Of a stretch of DNA of 43,759 nt, positions 19,942 through 29,870 are shown in pieces. The notes beneath the pieces are model-generated. The model was not told the origin of the DNA. It ran no database searches and worked only from the letters and a program-made list of their open reading frames with translations. A program made the translations under genes and the position numbers. Location: contig NZ_OBMO01000031.1 in assembly GCF_900217905.1 (NCBI RefSeq), positions 1 to 43,759 of the forward strand. Direction: 5' to 3'. The stretch is from Alloalcanivorax xenomutans. GTDB taxonomy: Bacteria > Pseudomonadota > Gammaproteobacteria > Pseudomonadales > Alcanivoracaceae. How positions within the stretch are numbered: position 1 is the stretch's first letter; each line of letters begins with the position of its first letter.

Positions 19942-21080
19942 ACAGACGCCGCATTGCCATCGGCCTGTTCGGTGCGGTGAAACACCGATTTTTTCCAACG
20001 TTCGGCACGACGGGTGCGGTCCTGCACCGTGCCCACCAGTTGCCCGCAGGCAGCGTCGATGTCATCGCCGCGGGTGGTGCGTACCGTGGTCAGCAGGCCA
20101 TGGTCATTAAGGAATTTATGGAACTCCAGGATGTCTTTTTTCCGGGAGCGCTCATAGCCAGCGTGGGGGAAGGGATTGAAGGGAATCAGGTTGACCTTTA
20201 CCGGAATGCCGTTGAGCAGCTTGACCAACTGCCGGGCGTGCTCCGGTTTGTCGTTCACGTCACGCAGCATCACGTATTCCATGGTGATCGTGTTGTGACG
20301 GTGGGTAATATTGTCGCTGTAGCGTTTGCAGGCGGCCATCAGTTCCGCCAGCGGGTATTTGCGATTGAGCGGCACCAGTTCATTGCGCAGCTCATCATTG
20401 GGCGCGTGCAGACTGACCGCCAGCGCCACATCCAGATCCTGGCTGAGCTGGTCGATCTTCGGCACCACGCCGGAAGTGGACAGGGTAATGCGCTTCTTGC
20501 CGATGCCGTAACCCAGGTCGTCCTTCATGATGCGCATGGCGGTAAGCACTTCGCCGTAATTCAACAACGGCTCGCCCATGCCCATCATCACCACGTTGGT
20601 GATCGGATGCTCGCCCAGATTGCGGCGTGGGCCGAAGGCACGGCCCGCCTGCCAGACCTGGCCGATGATCTCGGCGCTGGTCAGATCGCGCTGAAAACCC
20701 TGTTTACCGGTGGAGCAGAAGCCGCAATCCACGGCGCAGCCCACCTGGGAGGACACACACAGGGTGCCGCGGCGGCCATCGGGGATGAACACGGTTTCCA
20801 CCGCGCCGCCGCCGTCGGCCTCGAACACCCACTTGCGGGTGCCGTCCCGGGAAATACCTTCGTGCAGTACTTTGGGGCCACGAATTTCCGCCACTTCGGT
20901 CAGCTTCTGGCGCAGCGCCTTGCCGACGTCGGTCATCTGGTCAAAATGGTCCGCCTGATGGTGATGGATCCACTTCATCACTTGCTGGGCACGGAACTTC
21001 TTCTCCCCCATTTCGAGGAAGAACGTTTCCATTTGCTCACGGCTGAAACCGAGCAGATTGACCTTTTGCGGGGCACTCAT
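19938..21080 (-). CDS. rlmN: Dual-specificity RNA methyltransferase RlmN
   Basis: A radical-SAM enzyme that methylates C2 of A2503 in 23S rRNA and A37 in some tRNAs. The ATG at 21080 ([16 protein letters not shown]) gives 380 residues. The radical-SAM cluster motif is Cys115, Cys119 and Cys122 (CAVDCGFC). The two mechanistic cysteines are Cys108 ([10 protein letters not shown]) and Cys345 (DAACGQL), with the same spacing as in E. coli. It needs a 4Fe-4S cluster. It overlaps pilF and follows ndk by 58 bp. Confidence 0.97.
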   Translation of the reverse strand: MSAPQKVNLLGFSREQMETFFLEMGEKKFRAQQVMKWIHHHQADHFDQMTDVGKALRQKLTEVAEIRGPKVLHEGISRDGTRKWVFEADGGGAVETVFIPDGRRGTLCVSSQVGCAVDCGFCSTGKQGFQRDLTSAEIIGQVWQAGRAFGPRRNLGEHPITNVVMMGMGEPLLNYGEVLTAMRIMKDDLGYGIGKKRITLSTSGVVPKIDQLSQDLDVALAVSLHAPNDELRNELVPLNRKYPLAELMAACKRYSDNITHRHNTITMEYVMLRDVNDKPEHARQLVKLLNGIPVKVNLIPFNPFPHAGYERSRKKDILEFHKFLNDHGLLTTVRTTRGDDIDAACGQLVGTVQDRTRRAERWKKSVFHRTEQADGNAASV

Positions 21081-21138
21081 GGCTTCCTCCTGCGGCGGCG
21101 TCACGCCCCGCCCTGCGGCGAGGCGTTCACCCACCACC

Positions 21139-21570
<432 letters not shown>

Positions 21571-21685
21571 CGCTGTGTCTTCTCCAGAATTGCATGAATT
21601 TGCATTGCTTGTAGTGAATAGGCGCCCGCGCCATTCGGCCGGCCGCGCCCGTGGACTCGGCCTGGGCGGTCCTCGCCGCGATCCG

Positions 21686-21756
21686 GGGGCCTGAAACCGG
21701 CGGATTATACGCATCCGGGGTTAAATATGATACCGTTGGCGCCGGTTTCAGGCCCC
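21686..21756. repeat. Perfect 17-bp inverted repeat in the ndk-suf gap
   Basis: Arms GGGGCCTGAAACCGGCG and its exact complement are separated by 37 bp that contain the ndk -10 element. It may be a regulatory dyad, a DNA/RNA hairpin or a remnant of a small inverted-repeat element. Confidence 0.75.
21704..21732 (-). promoter_or_regulatory. Predicted ndk promoter
   Basis: A perfect TATAAT -10 (minus strand, 21709-21704). The -35 about 17 bp upstream is weak (TATCAT). It lies inside the loop of a perfect 17-bp inverted repeat (21686-21702 and 21740-21756). Confidence 0.45.
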
Positions 21757-21793
21757 AGGGGCCACCGCCTATCGATCCCATCGCCACTCTGGA

Positions 21794-21845
21794 TTCCACC
21801 CTGCCGTCGGATCCCGTATAATACCTGACTAAATTACTCTGGTAT
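21794..21845 (+). promoter_or_regulatory. suf operon promoter with IscR type-1 binding site
   Basis: -35-like TTCCAC (21794-21799), a 17-bp spacer and a perfect TATAAT -10 (21817-21822). Overlapping the -10 and start region is a 25-bp site (21821-21845) that begins ATACCTGACTAAA and ends CTGGTAT. It matches 23 of 25 positions of the known IscR type-1 consensus (ATASYYGACT...). Holo-IscR bound here should block RNA polymerase, as at the E. coli isc promoter. An IscR with all cluster ligands is encoded in this window. Confidence 0.8.
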
Positions 21846-21854
21846 TCTGAGATT

Positions 21855-23297
21855 ATGAGCAGCCAAGCCGAACTGGACAAAGTCATCCGCTCCGAGTACG
21901 AGGCCGGATTCACCACCCTGGTGGAGTCCGACACTCTGCCGCCGGGGCTCAGCGAAGACGTCATCCGCTTCATCTCCGCCAAGAAAGGAGAGCCGGAGTG
22001 GCTGCTGGAATGGCGTCTGGAAGCCTACCGCAAGTGGCGGGAGATGCCGGAGCCGGAATGGGCCCACCTGCATTACCCGAAGGTGGACTATGACGCTATC
22101 TCCTACTATTCCGCGCCGAAAAGCATGGAAGACCGGCCAAAAAGCCTGGATGAGGTGGACCCGGAACTGCTCGACACCTACAAGAAGCTCGGCATCCCCC
22201 TGCATGAACAGGAAATGCTCGCCGGGGTGGCGGTGGACGCGGTGTTCGACTCGGTTTCCATCGGCACCACCTTCAAGGAAAAGCTGGCCGAGGCCGGGGT
22301 GATCTTCTGCTCCATTTCCGAGGCGGTGCAGGAACATCCGGAACTGGTGCGGAAATACCTGGGCTCCGTGGTGCCCAAGAGCGATAACTTCTTCGCCGGG
22401 CTCAACTCCGCGGTGTTCACCGACGGTTCCTTTGTTTACATCCCCAAGGGCGTGCGTTGCCCCATGGAGCTGTCCACCTACTTCCGCATCAACGAAGCCA
22501 ACACCGGCCAGTTCGAACGCACCCTGATCGTCGCCGACGAAGGCAGCTACGTCAGCTACCTGGAAGGCTGCACCGCGCCGCAGCGTGATGAGAATCAGCT
22601 GCACGCGGCGGTGGTGGAGCTGGTGGCCCTGCCCGGCGCCGAGATCAAGTATTCCACGGTGCAGAACTGGTATCCCGGCGACGAGAACGGCAAGGGCGGC
22701 ATCTACAACTTCGTCACCAAGCGCGGCGTCGCCCATGACAATGCCAAGATCAGCTGGACCCAGGTGGAAACCGGCTCGGCCATCACCTGGAAGTATCCGT
22801 CCGTGGTGCTGCGCGGCGACAACTCCGTGGGCGAGTTCTATTCCGTGGCCCTGACCCGCCACGCGCAACAGGCGGACACCGGCACCAAGATGATCCACCT
22901 GGGCAAGAACACCAGAAGCACCATCGTTTCCAAGGGCATTTCCGCCGGCAAGAGCTCCAACGCCTACCGCGGCCTGGTACGGATGGGCCCACGCGCGGAG
23001 AACGCCCGCAACTTCACCCAGTGTGACTCGCTGCTGCTGGGCGATCGCTGCGGCGCCCACACTTTCCCGTACATCGAATCCAAGCACCCCAGCGCCACGG
23101 TGGAACACGAAGCCACCACCTCCAAGGTGAGCGACGACCAGTTGTTCCTGTGCCGGCAGCGCGGCATTGATCCGGAGAAAGCGATTTCCATGATCGTGAA
23201 CGGCTTCTGCAAGGAAGTGTTCAAGGAACTGCCGATGGAATTCGCGGTGGAGGCCGGCAAGCTACTGGAAGTGAGTCTGGAAGGGGCAGTTGGTTAG
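21855..23297 (+). CDS. sufB: Fe-S cluster assembly scaffold SufB
   Basis: 480 residues, subunit of the SufBC2D scaffold on which Fe-S clusters are built using sulfur passed from SufS through SufE. The SufB/D beta-helix core is seen from about residue 180 on ([40 protein letters not shown]). The conserved C-terminal region has [25 protein letters not shown] with a conserved Cys pair, then [21 protein letters not shown]. It is the first gene after the IscR-box promoter. A 96-bp gap separates it from sufC, larger than the other gaps of the operon. Confidence 0.98.
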   Translation: MSSQAELDKVIRSEYEAGFTTLVESDTLPPGLSEDVIRFISAKKGEPEWLLEWRLEAYRKWREMPEPEWAHLHYPKVDYDAISYYSAPKSMEDRPKSLDEVDPELLDTYKKLGIPLHEQEMLAGVAVDAVFDSVSIGTTFKEKLAEAGVIFCSISEAVQEHPELVRKYLGSVVPKSDNFFAGLNSAVFTDGSFVYIPKGVRCPMELSTYFRINEANTGQFERTLIVADEGSYVSYLEGCTAPQRDENQLHAAVVELVALPGAEIKYSTVQNWYPGDENGKGGIYNFVTKRGVAHDNAKISWTQVETGSAITWKYPSVVLRGDNSVGEFYSVALTRHAQQADTGTKMIHLGKNTRSTIVSKGISAGKSSNAYRGLVRMGPRAENARNFTQCDSLLLGDRCGAHTFPYIESKHPSATVEHEATTSKVSDDQLFLCRQRGIDPEKAISMIVNGFCKEVFKELPMEFAVEAGKLLEVSLEGAVG

Positions 23298-23393
23298 TTA
23301 ACAGTTAATAGCGAAAACCGGCCCCAGGCCTCGTCCTCCGCAGCGAAGCGTTGTGGGAAAGTCTTAGACAGTTAATTTATAGGCGTTATTTAC

Positions 23394-24149
23394 ATGCTGG
23401 AAATTCGTGATCTGCACGCCGCCGTCAACGGCAAAGCCATTCTCAAGGGTCTGGATCTGACCGTGAACCCGGGCGAAGTACACGCCATCATGGGACCCAA
23501 CGGCTCGGGCAAGTCCACCCTGGCCAATGTTCTGGCCGGCCGTGACAATTACGAGATCACCGGGGGCCAGGCCATTCTGGATGGTCACGACCTGGCGGAG
23601 CTGGAACCGGAGGAGCGCGCCCAGGCCGGCCTGTTCCTGGCGTTCCAGTACCCGGTGGAAATCCCCGGCGTGTCCAACATGGAATTTCTCAAAGCGGCTT
23701 TGGAAGCGGTGCGCAAGGCCCAGGGCAAGGAAGAGTGGGACTCGGTGACGCTGCTGCGCAAGGCCCGCGAAGCCTGCAAGCAGGTCAATCTGGACGCTCA
23801 GTTCCTCAAGCGCGGCGTTAACGAAGGCTTCTCCGGCGGCGAGAAGAAACGCAACGAGATCATGCAGATGCTGCTGATGGAGCCGCGTCTGGCCCTGCTC
23901 GACGAAACCGACTCCGGTCTTGATATCGATGCTCTGCAAACCGTGGCCCGGGGCGTCAACTCCCTGCGCAGCCCGGAGCGCGGCATCGTGCTGGTCACGC
24001 ACTATCAGCGGCTGCTGGATTACATCGTGCCGGACCACGTCCATGTGCTTTCCGATGGCCGCATCATTAAATCCGGCGGCAAGGAACTGGCTCTGGAACT
24101 GGAACAGAAAGGCTACGGCTGGCTGACCGGCGAGGAAGAGTCCGCATGA
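23394..24149 (+). CDS. sufC: Fe-S assembly ATPase SufC
   Basis: ABC-type ATPase of 251 residues that drives conformational change of the SufBCD scaffold. Walker A GPNGSGKST, signature FSGGEKKRNE (the SufC-typical variant) and Walker B LALLDETDSGLD with the SufC-specific DETDSGLD are all present, as is the H-loop (LVTHYQRLLDY). Its stop overlaps the sufD start as ATGA. Confidence 0.98.
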   Translation: MLEIRDLHAAVNGKAILKGLDLTVNPGEVHAIMGPNGSGKSTLANVLAGRDNYEITGGQAILDGHDLAELEPEERAQAGLFLAFQYPVEIPGVSNMEFLKAALEAVRKAQGKEEWDSVTLLRKAREACKQVNLDAQFLKRGVNEGFSGGEKKRNEIMQMLLMEPRLALLDETDSGLDIDALQTVARGVNSLRSPERGIVLVTHYQRLLDYIVPDHVHVLSDGRIIKSGGKELALELEQKGYGWLTGEEESA

Positions 24150-25402
24150 GCCTCCCTTCGAAACAACAGGGCCTCGAACTGAAGACCCTGGCGGTGGAAA
24201 ACGCGCGCCGCTCCGAAGCCGGGGACGCGCTGACGCCGTTGCGCGGTGACAGCCTGAACGCCCTTGAGGCCGCCGTTTTCCCCGACCGTAAAACCGAGCA
24301 GTGGAAATACACTTCCCTGCATCCGCTCACCGACGGCCATCTGAGAACCGCCGCCGACGGCGCCCTGCCCGAGCCGCTGCCGAACCTGGCCGCTCATCGC
24401 CTGGTGATGAGCAATGGCCGCTTGCAGGAAAACCTGAGCCAGTTGCCGGAAGGCGTGACACTGCATCGCCGGGCCGGACAGCGTGACGAGTTGCTGACGC
24501 CGTTCGCGCTCTACAACGGCGCGGCGCTGACGGACGCCATCACTCTGGAAGTGGCCGCCAACACCGAAGTCAGCGCGCCGCTGCACCTGCTGCTGCACGC
24601 CGCCAGCGACACGCCCGCCCATTGCCAGACCCGGGTGGAAGTACTGTTGAATCCGGGCAGCAAGCTGACCCTGATAGAGCATTACATCGGCCAGGGCCCG
24701 GTGCTGAACAACGCGGTGACCGTGATCGAGGCCCGCGACAACGCCAGCCTCACCCACTACCGGCTGCAAAGCGAGCGGGAAGACACCCTGCACATCAGCA
24801 CCTTGCTGTTCCGGCAGACCGGGGTCAGCCGCATCGACAGCTACCAGCTGATGGGCGGCAACCGGCTGCGCCGCAACGACGTACGTGCCCTGCTGGAAAA
24901 AAGCGGTGCCGAACTGAACATGCAGGGCGTGTTCGTGGCCCGTGGCCAAAGCCACATCGACAATCAGCTGTGCGTGGAACACCGCGTGCCACACTGCACC
25001 TCCAATCAGGTGTTCAAGGGTCTGGCCGGCGAAAAGGGCAAGGCGATCCTCAATGGCCGTATTCACATCCACGAGGGTGCCATGGGCACCCTGGCGGAAC
25101 TGAGCAACAAGAACCTGCTGCTGAGTCCCGGCGCGGAGATCTACACCAAACCGGAACTGGAAATTTACAACGATGACGTGAAGTGCGCCCATGGCGCCAC
25201 CGTCGGCCAACTCGACGCCGCCCAGCAGTTCTACCTGCAATCCCGGGGCATCGCGCTGGCGGAAGCCAAGCGCATGCTGAGCCTGGGCTTCGTCAATGAA
25301 CTGATCCTGGCGCTGCCGGACGAGAGCGTGGCGCGGTGGGTGCAGCCGTGGCTGGCGGGGGAATTGAGCCAGTATCCCGGCGCCAACGAGGAAGCGGCAT
25401 GA
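24146..25402 (+). CDS. sufD: Fe-S cluster assembly protein SufD
   Basis: 418-residue paralogue of SufB that completes the SufBC2D scaffold and is needed for iron acquisition. The C-terminal SufB/D beta-helix domain is clear (GRIHIHEGAMGTLAELSNKNLLLSPGAEIYTKPELEIYNDDVKCAHGATVGQLD), including the conserved Cys and His in KCAHG. The N-terminal half is more divergent, as normal for SufD. Overlaps both neighbours by 4 bp. Confidence 0.97.
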   Translation: MSLPSKQQGLELKTLAVENARRSEAGDALTPLRGDSLNALEAAVFPDRKTEQWKYTSLHPLTDGHLRTAADGALPEPLPNLAAHRLVMSNGRLQENLSQLPEGVTLHRRAGQRDELLTPFALYNGAALTDAITLEVAANTEVSAPLHLLLHAASDTPAHCQTRVEVLLNPGSKLTLIEHYIGQGPVLNNAVTVIEARDNASLTHYRLQSEREDTLHISTLLFRQTGVSRIDSYQLMGGNRLRRNDVRALLEKSGAELNMQGVFVARGQSHIDNQLCVEHRVPHCTSNQVFKGLAGEKGKAILNGRIHIHEGAMGTLAELSNKNLLLSPGAEIYTKPELEIYNDDVKCAHGATVGQLDAAQQFYLQSRGIALAEAKRMLSLGFVNELILALPDESVARWVQPWLAGELSQYPGANEEAA

Positions 25403-26613
25403 CTCTGAACGTTTCCGCGCTGCGCGACGCCTTCCCGATTCTCCACCAGGAGGCCAACGGCAAACCGCTGGTGTACCTGGACAACGCCGCCACCACGCAA
25501 AAACCGCGGGTGGTGATCGACGCGATACGGGATTACTACCAGGGCACCAACAGCAACGTGCACCGGGGCGCTCACTACCTGAGTGACCGCGCCACCGCGG
25601 ACTTCGAAGCGGCGCGGGATACCGTGGCGGCGTTCCTCAACGCCGATCGCGAGGAGATCATCTGGACCAAGGGCACCACCGAAGGCATCAATCTGGTGGC
25701 CCAGTGCATCGGCCGCGAGCGGCTCAAGGCCGGTGACGAAGTGCTGATCACTACCCTGGAACACCACGCCAACATCGTGCCCTGGCAGCAGGCCTGCCTG
25801 GCCACCGGCGCCAGCCTCAAAGTGGTTCCACTGCGCGAGGACGGCAGTGTGGATAGCGAGGCGTTCCACCAGTTGCTGAATGAACGCACCCGCATCGTGG
25901 CGCTGTCCCATGTCTCCAACAGCCTGGGCTCGGTGACGCCGGTGGCGGAGTTGATCGCCGCCGCCAAGGCCGCTGGCGCCATCACCCTGGTGGACGGCGC
26001 CCAGGCGGTGTCGCACTTCCCGGTGGACGTGCGCGCGCTGGGCTGTGATTTCTATGCCTTCTCCGGCCATAAGGTGTTCGGCCCCACCGGCATCGGCGCC
26101 CTGTATGGCCGCCGTGAGTTGCTGGAAGCCATGCCGCCTTACCAAACTGGCGGCGAGATGATCGAGGTGGTGACGTTCGAGAAAAGCACCTGGAATCAGT
26201 TGCCGTACAAATTCGAACCGGGGACGCCGAACATCGCCGGCGTGGTCGGTCTGGGCGCGGCCATCCGCTGGCTCCAGGGGCAGGACCGGGACGCGCTGGC
26301 GCGCCATGAGCGGGCCCTGTTGAGCGCCGCCCATGAACAGGCGGAAGCGTTCCCGGGGTTGAAAATCATCGGTAACGCCGCCACCAAGGCCAGTGTATTG
26401 TCGTTCCTGTTGGACGGCGCCCACCCCGCCGATGTCGGCGTGTTGCTGGACAAGCAAGGCGTGGCGGTGCGCACCGGGCATCATTGCTGCATGCCGCTGA
26501 TGGACAGCCTCGGCATTCCCGGTACCGTGCGCGCCTCGTTTTCGATCTACAATACCCTTGATGAGGTGGACGTCCTGTTCCAGGCGCTCCATAAAGTACG
26601 TTCTTTTCTATAG
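25399..26613 (+). CDS. sufS: Cysteine desulfurase SufS (group II)
   Basis: PLP enzyme that removes sulfur from cysteine and hands it to SufE. The ATG at 25399 overlaps the sufD stop; 404 residues. Schiff-base Lys225 lies in AFSGHKVFGPTG. The catalytic cysteine is Cys363 in RTGHHC. The residue after it is a second cysteine (HHCCMPLM), where E. coli SufS has Ala. The overall sequence is group II, in contrast to the group I enzyme at 28678. Confidence 0.97.
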   Translation: MTLNVSALRDAFPILHQEANGKPLVYLDNAATTQKPRVVIDAIRDYYQGTNSNVHRGAHYLSDRATADFEAARDTVAAFLNADREEIIWTKGTTEGINLVAQCIGRERLKAGDEVLITTLEHHANIVPWQQACLATGASLKVVPLREDGSVDSEAFHQLLNERTRIVALSHVSNSLGSVTPVAELIAAAKAAGAITLVDGAQAVSHFPVDVRALGCDFYAFSGHKVFGPTGIGALYGRRELLEAMPPYQTGGEMIEVVTFEKSTWNQLPYKFEPGTPNIAGVVGLGAAIRWLQGQDRDALARHERALLSAAHEQAEAFPGLKIIGNAATKASVLSFLLDGAHPADVGVLLDKQGVAVRTGHHCCMPLMDSLGIPGTVRASFSIYNTLDEVDVLFQALHKVRSFL

Positions 26614-26624
26614 GTGATGATGTC

Positions 26625-26984
26625 ATGACGGTACAGACTTTCGTGCCCGGCCAGGCGCAAATTCACCTGACCGAATCCGCCCGCCGCCAGGCTCTCAAGG
26701 AGATCGAGCGCGCCGGCGCCGCCGGCATCCGCTTGAATCTGGATGAGTCCGGCTGCTCCGGTTATATGTACGTGCTCGACTTTGTCGACGAACCGCGCGA
26801 GAGTGACAAGCGCTTCGACATCGACGGCATTGCGCTCTATGTGCCGGAAAAATGGCTGGTGATGCTCAACGGTCTTGAGATCGATTACGTCACCGAGGGC
26901 GTCAACAGCCTGTTCAAGTTCCGCAACCCCAACGCCACCGGCGAATGCGGCTGCGGTGAAAGCTTCACCGTGCACGAGGTCTGA
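26625..26984 (+). CDS. sufA: SufA/IscA-type Fe-S carrier protein
   Basis: 119-residue A-type carrier (HesB family) that receives clusters from SufBCD and passes them on. The three ligand cysteines are Cys44 (SGCSGY), Cys107 and Cys109 (ECGCGESF). It is 11 bp behind sufS. Among A-type proteins (IscA, SufA, ErpA) the assignment to SufA is from operon context. Confidence 0.92.
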   Translation: MTVQTFVPGQAQIHLTESARRQALKEIERAGAAGIRLNLDESGCSGYMYVLDFVDEPRESDKRFDIDGIALYVPEKWLVMLNGLEIDYVTEGVNSLFKFRNPNATGECGCGESFTVHEV

Positions 26985-26989
26985 AGGTC

Positions 26990-27550
26990 TTGACCAGCAC
27001 CCCTTCTACCTCAGAGCAACGCACCGTGGTGGTCAGCCGGGACGTACCCGCCCGGCGGGTTCCCAACGGCACCCGCATCACCATCAAAAAGAATACCTTC
27101 GTCAACCTGCGTCAGGCGCTGGGCGGCACTTATACGGTGACCGTGAACGGCAATATGGCGCGTATTGACGGCACCGACGCGGATGCCATCGGGCAGCAGC
27201 CGCTGGAGCTGGATTTCGACGCCGCCGAAGCGGACGGTACGGTGCGGGACGAGGATCTTCAGAAGACGCTGAAAACCATCTACGACCCGGAAATTCCGGT
27301 GAACGTTGTCGACCTGGGCTTGGTTTACGGCTGCGATGTGATTCGCAGGGACGACCAGAATGTGGTGCAGGTACGGATGACACTCACCGCCCCCACCTGC
27401 GGCATGGGGCCCGTCCTGGTCGGCGATGTGGAAGACCGGCTGGCCAAGGTGCCCAATGTGGACAAAGTGGAAGTGGCGCTGGTGTTCGACCCGCCCTGGA
27501 GCCGGGATATGATGACGGAAGAGGCCCAACTGGAACTGGGCCTGTTCTGA
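26990..27550 (+). CDS. sufT: Fe-S assembly protein SufT (DUF59/MIP18 family)
   Basis: 186 residues with a TTG start at 26990, five bases behind an AAGGT site, 3 bp after the sufA stop. The N-terminal half (VSRDVPARRVPNGTRITIKKNTFV, LGGTYTVTVNGNMARIDG) is typical of SufT. The C-terminal MIP18/DUF59 domain has YDPEIPVNVVDLGLVYG and the conserved TAPTCGMGPVLVGDVE with its cysteine. SufT is an accessory Fe-S maturation factor found in suf operons; its exact step is not settled. Confidence 0.9.
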   Translation: MTSTPSTSEQRTVVVSRDVPARRVPNGTRITIKKNTFVNLRQALGGTYTVTVNGNMARIDGTDADAIGQQPLELDFDAAEADGTVRDEDLQKTLKTIYDPEIPVNVVDLGLVYGCDVIRRDDQNVVQVRMTLTAPTCGMGPVLVGDVEDRLAKVPNVDKVEVALVFDPPWSRDMMTEEAQLELGLF

Positions 27551-27577
27551 CGGCAGTAATTGAGAAGGTGGTTCAAC

Positions 27578-28030
27578 TTGTCTGATTTCGATATTCGCGC
27601 CATCACCCTCGGTGAGAACGTCACCGCCGAGGATGTCCGTGACGACCTGGAATTCCTGGACGACTGGGAAGAGCGCTACCGCTACATCATCGATCTCGGC
27701 AAGCAACTGCCGGAACTGCCGGACACCCTGCGCACCGAAGACCGCTTCGTGCGCGGCTGCCAGAGCCAGGTATGGCTGGTCACCGACTACGATGACAGCG
27801 AGGGCCGCCTGTATCTGGCGGTGGATTCCGACGCCATCATCGTGCGCGGGCTGGCGGCGATCGTGCTCACCGCCCTCAACCGCCGCTCGCCGGAACAGAT
27901 CGCGGCGGTGGACATGGACGCCTTCTTCCAGGACATCGACCTGTTCGGCCATCTCAGCCCCACCCGTGGCAACGGCCTGCGTGCCATGGTCGCCCGCATC
28001 AAGCAGGAAGCGGCGGCCCTGGCCGCCTGA
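27578..28030 (+). CDS. sufE: Sulfur acceptor SufE
   Basis: 150 residues starting at a TTG at 27578; the AGAAGGTGG ribosome site just upstream would lie inside the coding region if the in-frame TTG at 27560 were used. The persulfide-accepting Cys61 lies in the signature VRGCQSQVW. SufE takes sulfur from SufS and delivers it to SufB. It is the last gene of the operon, convergent with the H-NOX gene, with 18 bp between stops. Confidence 0.96.
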   Translation: MSDFDIRAITLGENVTAEDVRDDLEFLDDWEERYRYIIDLGKQLPELPDTLRTEDRFVRGCQSQVWLVTDYDDSEGRLYLAVDSDAIIVRGLAAIVLTALNRRSPEQIAAVDMDAFFQDIDLFGHLSPTRGNGLRAMVARIKQEAAALAA

Positions 28031-28048
28031 CCCCCAACGTTCCGACGT

Positions 28049-28594
28049 TCAGGCGGCGGGTTCCAGACGCACCACGAAGCGCCGCACGCCGCCGTCCACC
28101 TGCTCCGACTCCAGTATCTCCACCTTCTCCCCATAGAACGCCGCCACGCCGTGGACGCAGCCCAGCGCCAGCAGGCTCAGATCCCGGTGGGAACGGTATT
28201 CCACCTGCAGCACCCGCGGCTCCAGCTCACGGACATCAATGCGCGGCGGCGTCGCCTCCGGGTTCTTCAGACGAATGACCCGCTGGTGAATGCGTTCCTC
28301 CACGTTGAGCAGGAACGCCACCGCGTCCCATTCCCGTGGAATCATCGCCCGGTACATATTGATCAGGGGCGGGATCACCCAGGCGCCGAATTCCTCCAGC
28401 AAATCATCACGGTGCAGCCCGGTGACCGACTGCAGCGCCGCCACCAGGTCCTCCAGATGACTGTCCGGGTAAAGTTGAATCGGTACGTGCAGGCAGTCGG
28501 TCAGGCCCGCTCGGTGGTTGACGTCATCCCATACCGACGGACCATAGCGGTCGGTAACGAAATGACGCAGATGGGCAAGGATCACTCCGTGCAT
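28049..28594 (-). CDS. Stand-alone H-NOX heme-NO/O2-binding protein
   Basis: 181 residues from the ATG at 28594 (MHGVILAHLRHFV), the usual H-NOX start. Proximal heme ligand His103 lies in RIHQRVIRLKNPEATPP, and the propionate-binding YxSxR motif is Tyr133, Ser135 and Arg137 (YRSHR). LLEEFGAW is also family-typical. H-NOX proteins bind NO (and in some cases O2) and normally control a partner histidine kinase or cyclic-di-GMP enzyme encoded beside them. None adjoins it here. It lies 83 bp downstream of the IscS-like gene on the same strand and may be co-transcribed with iscR. Confidence 0.9.
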   Translation of the reverse strand: MHGVILAHLRHFVTDRYGPSVWDDVNHRAGLTDCLHVPIQLYPDSHLEDLVAALQSVTGLHRDDLLEEFGAWVIPPLINMYRAMIPREWDAVAFLLNVEERIHQRVIRLKNPEATPPRIDVRELEPRVLQVEYRSHRDLSLLALGCVHGVAAFYGEKVEILESEQVDGGVRRFVVRLEPAA

Positions 28595-28677
28595 GGTTGG
28601 CTCCGTCCTTTGGTGTGACAACACCTAAGCAAGCAGCACGCCGGTTACGGAGCCTTCCGTCGGACAAAAAGAGCCGC

Positions 28678-29838
28678 TTATCCCCTTTGAGCAGCAGCGT
28701 CACGCAGCCGGGTGACCACCTGCGTCACATTCTGTATTACCGTGTCGATTTGCGTCTCATCGGTGAAGCGGCCCACCGAGAAACGCAGTGAGCCGTGCGC
28801 CAGCGAATCGGACACCCCCATCGCCTTGAGCACATAGGACGGCTCCAGCGACGCCGAGGTGCAGGCGGACCCGGTGGACACCGCCACGCCGGTCAACGCG
28901 GTCAGCAGCATCTCCCCTTCCAACCCTTCGAACGCCACGTTCATATGGCCGGGTAAACGCGGCGCGCCGGCACCGTTGAGGGACACGCCGGGCAGCGTCC
29001 GGATGCCACCCCACAAGCGATCCCGCAACGCGGCGATACGCTCGTTCTCTTCATCCCGGCTGGCCATGGCCAATGACAAGGCCTCGCCCATGGCGACAAT
29101 CTGGTGGGCGGGCAAGGTGCCCGACCGCATGCCCCGCTCATGGCCGCCGCCGTGGATCTGGGCGGCGACCCGGACATCCGGATGGCGCCGCACATAGAGC
29201 GCGCCAATGCCTTTCGGGCCGTAGATCTTGTGGGCACACAGGGAGACCAGGTCCACCGCGGTTTCCCGAACATCCAACGGCAACTTGCCCATGGTCTGGG
29301 CGGCGTCGGTGTGAAACAGAACGCCACGCTCCCGGCACAAGGCGCCAATGGCACCGATGTCGTTGATCACCCCGGTTTCGTTGTTGGCGTGCATGATCGA
29401 CACCAGCACGGTGTCCTCGCGCATCGCCTCTTCCACCGCCCGCGGGGTGATCCGGCCATCCGGCTCCGGCGCCAGATAGGTGACCTCGACGCCACGCCCT
29501 TCCAGCCAGCCGCAGGGGTCCAGCACCGCCTTGTGCTCGGTGGCGGAGGTGATCACATGTCCCCTGCCCCGCTGCTCCAGAACACCTTTGATGGCCAGAT
29601 TGTTGGCCTCGGTGGCACCGCTGGTCCAGACGATCTCCCGGGGATCGGCGTTGAGCGCGTCCGCCACCTGACGACGGGCATTTTCCACCGCCTCCTCCGC
29701 CAGCCAGCCGTAAAGATGGCTGCGCGATGCCGGATTCCCGAAGGTGCCGTCCGGCCCGAGAAAACGCACCATCGCCTCCACCACCCGGGGGTCCACCGGG
29801 GTAGTGGCGGCGTAATCCAGATAAACCGCTTGCGACAT
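28678..29838 (-). CDS. IscS/NifS-like cysteine desulfurase (group I)
   Basis: 386-residue PLP enzyme of the IscS group. Schiff-base Lys204 lies in [12 protein letters not shown]. Catalytic Cys326 sits in the long flexible loop [21 protein letters not shown], which is characteristic of group I enzymes. It follows iscR by 32 bp, so it is probably IscR-controlled. It is shorter than E. coli IscS (404), lacking much of the C-terminal tail. No iscU, iscA, hscA/B or fdx follow. It may supply sulfur for tRNA thiolation, thiamine or molybdopterin rather than act as the main Fe-S desulfurase. That role is inference. Confidence 0.93.
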   Translation of the reverse strand: MSQAVYLDYAATTPVDPRVVEAMVRFLGPDGTFGNPASRSHLYGWLAEEAVENARRQVADALNADPREIVWTSGATEANNLAIKGVLEQRGRGHVITSATEHKAVLDPCGWLEGRGVEVTYLAPEPDGRITPRAVEEAMREDTVLVSIMHANNETGVINDIGAIGALCRERGVLFHTDAAQTMGKLPLDVRETAVDLVSLCAHKIYGPKGIGALYVRRHPDVRVAAQIHGGGHERGMRSGTLPAHQIVAMGEALSLAMASRDEENERIAALRDRLWGGIRTLPGVSLNGAGAPRLPGHMNVAFEGLEGEMLLTALTGVAVSTGSACTSASLEPSYVLKAMGVSDSLAHGSLRFSVGRFTDETQIDTVIQNVTQVVTRLRDAAAQRG

Positions 29839-29870
29839 GGATGTTGATTACTGTGTTGATAATGGAAGGA

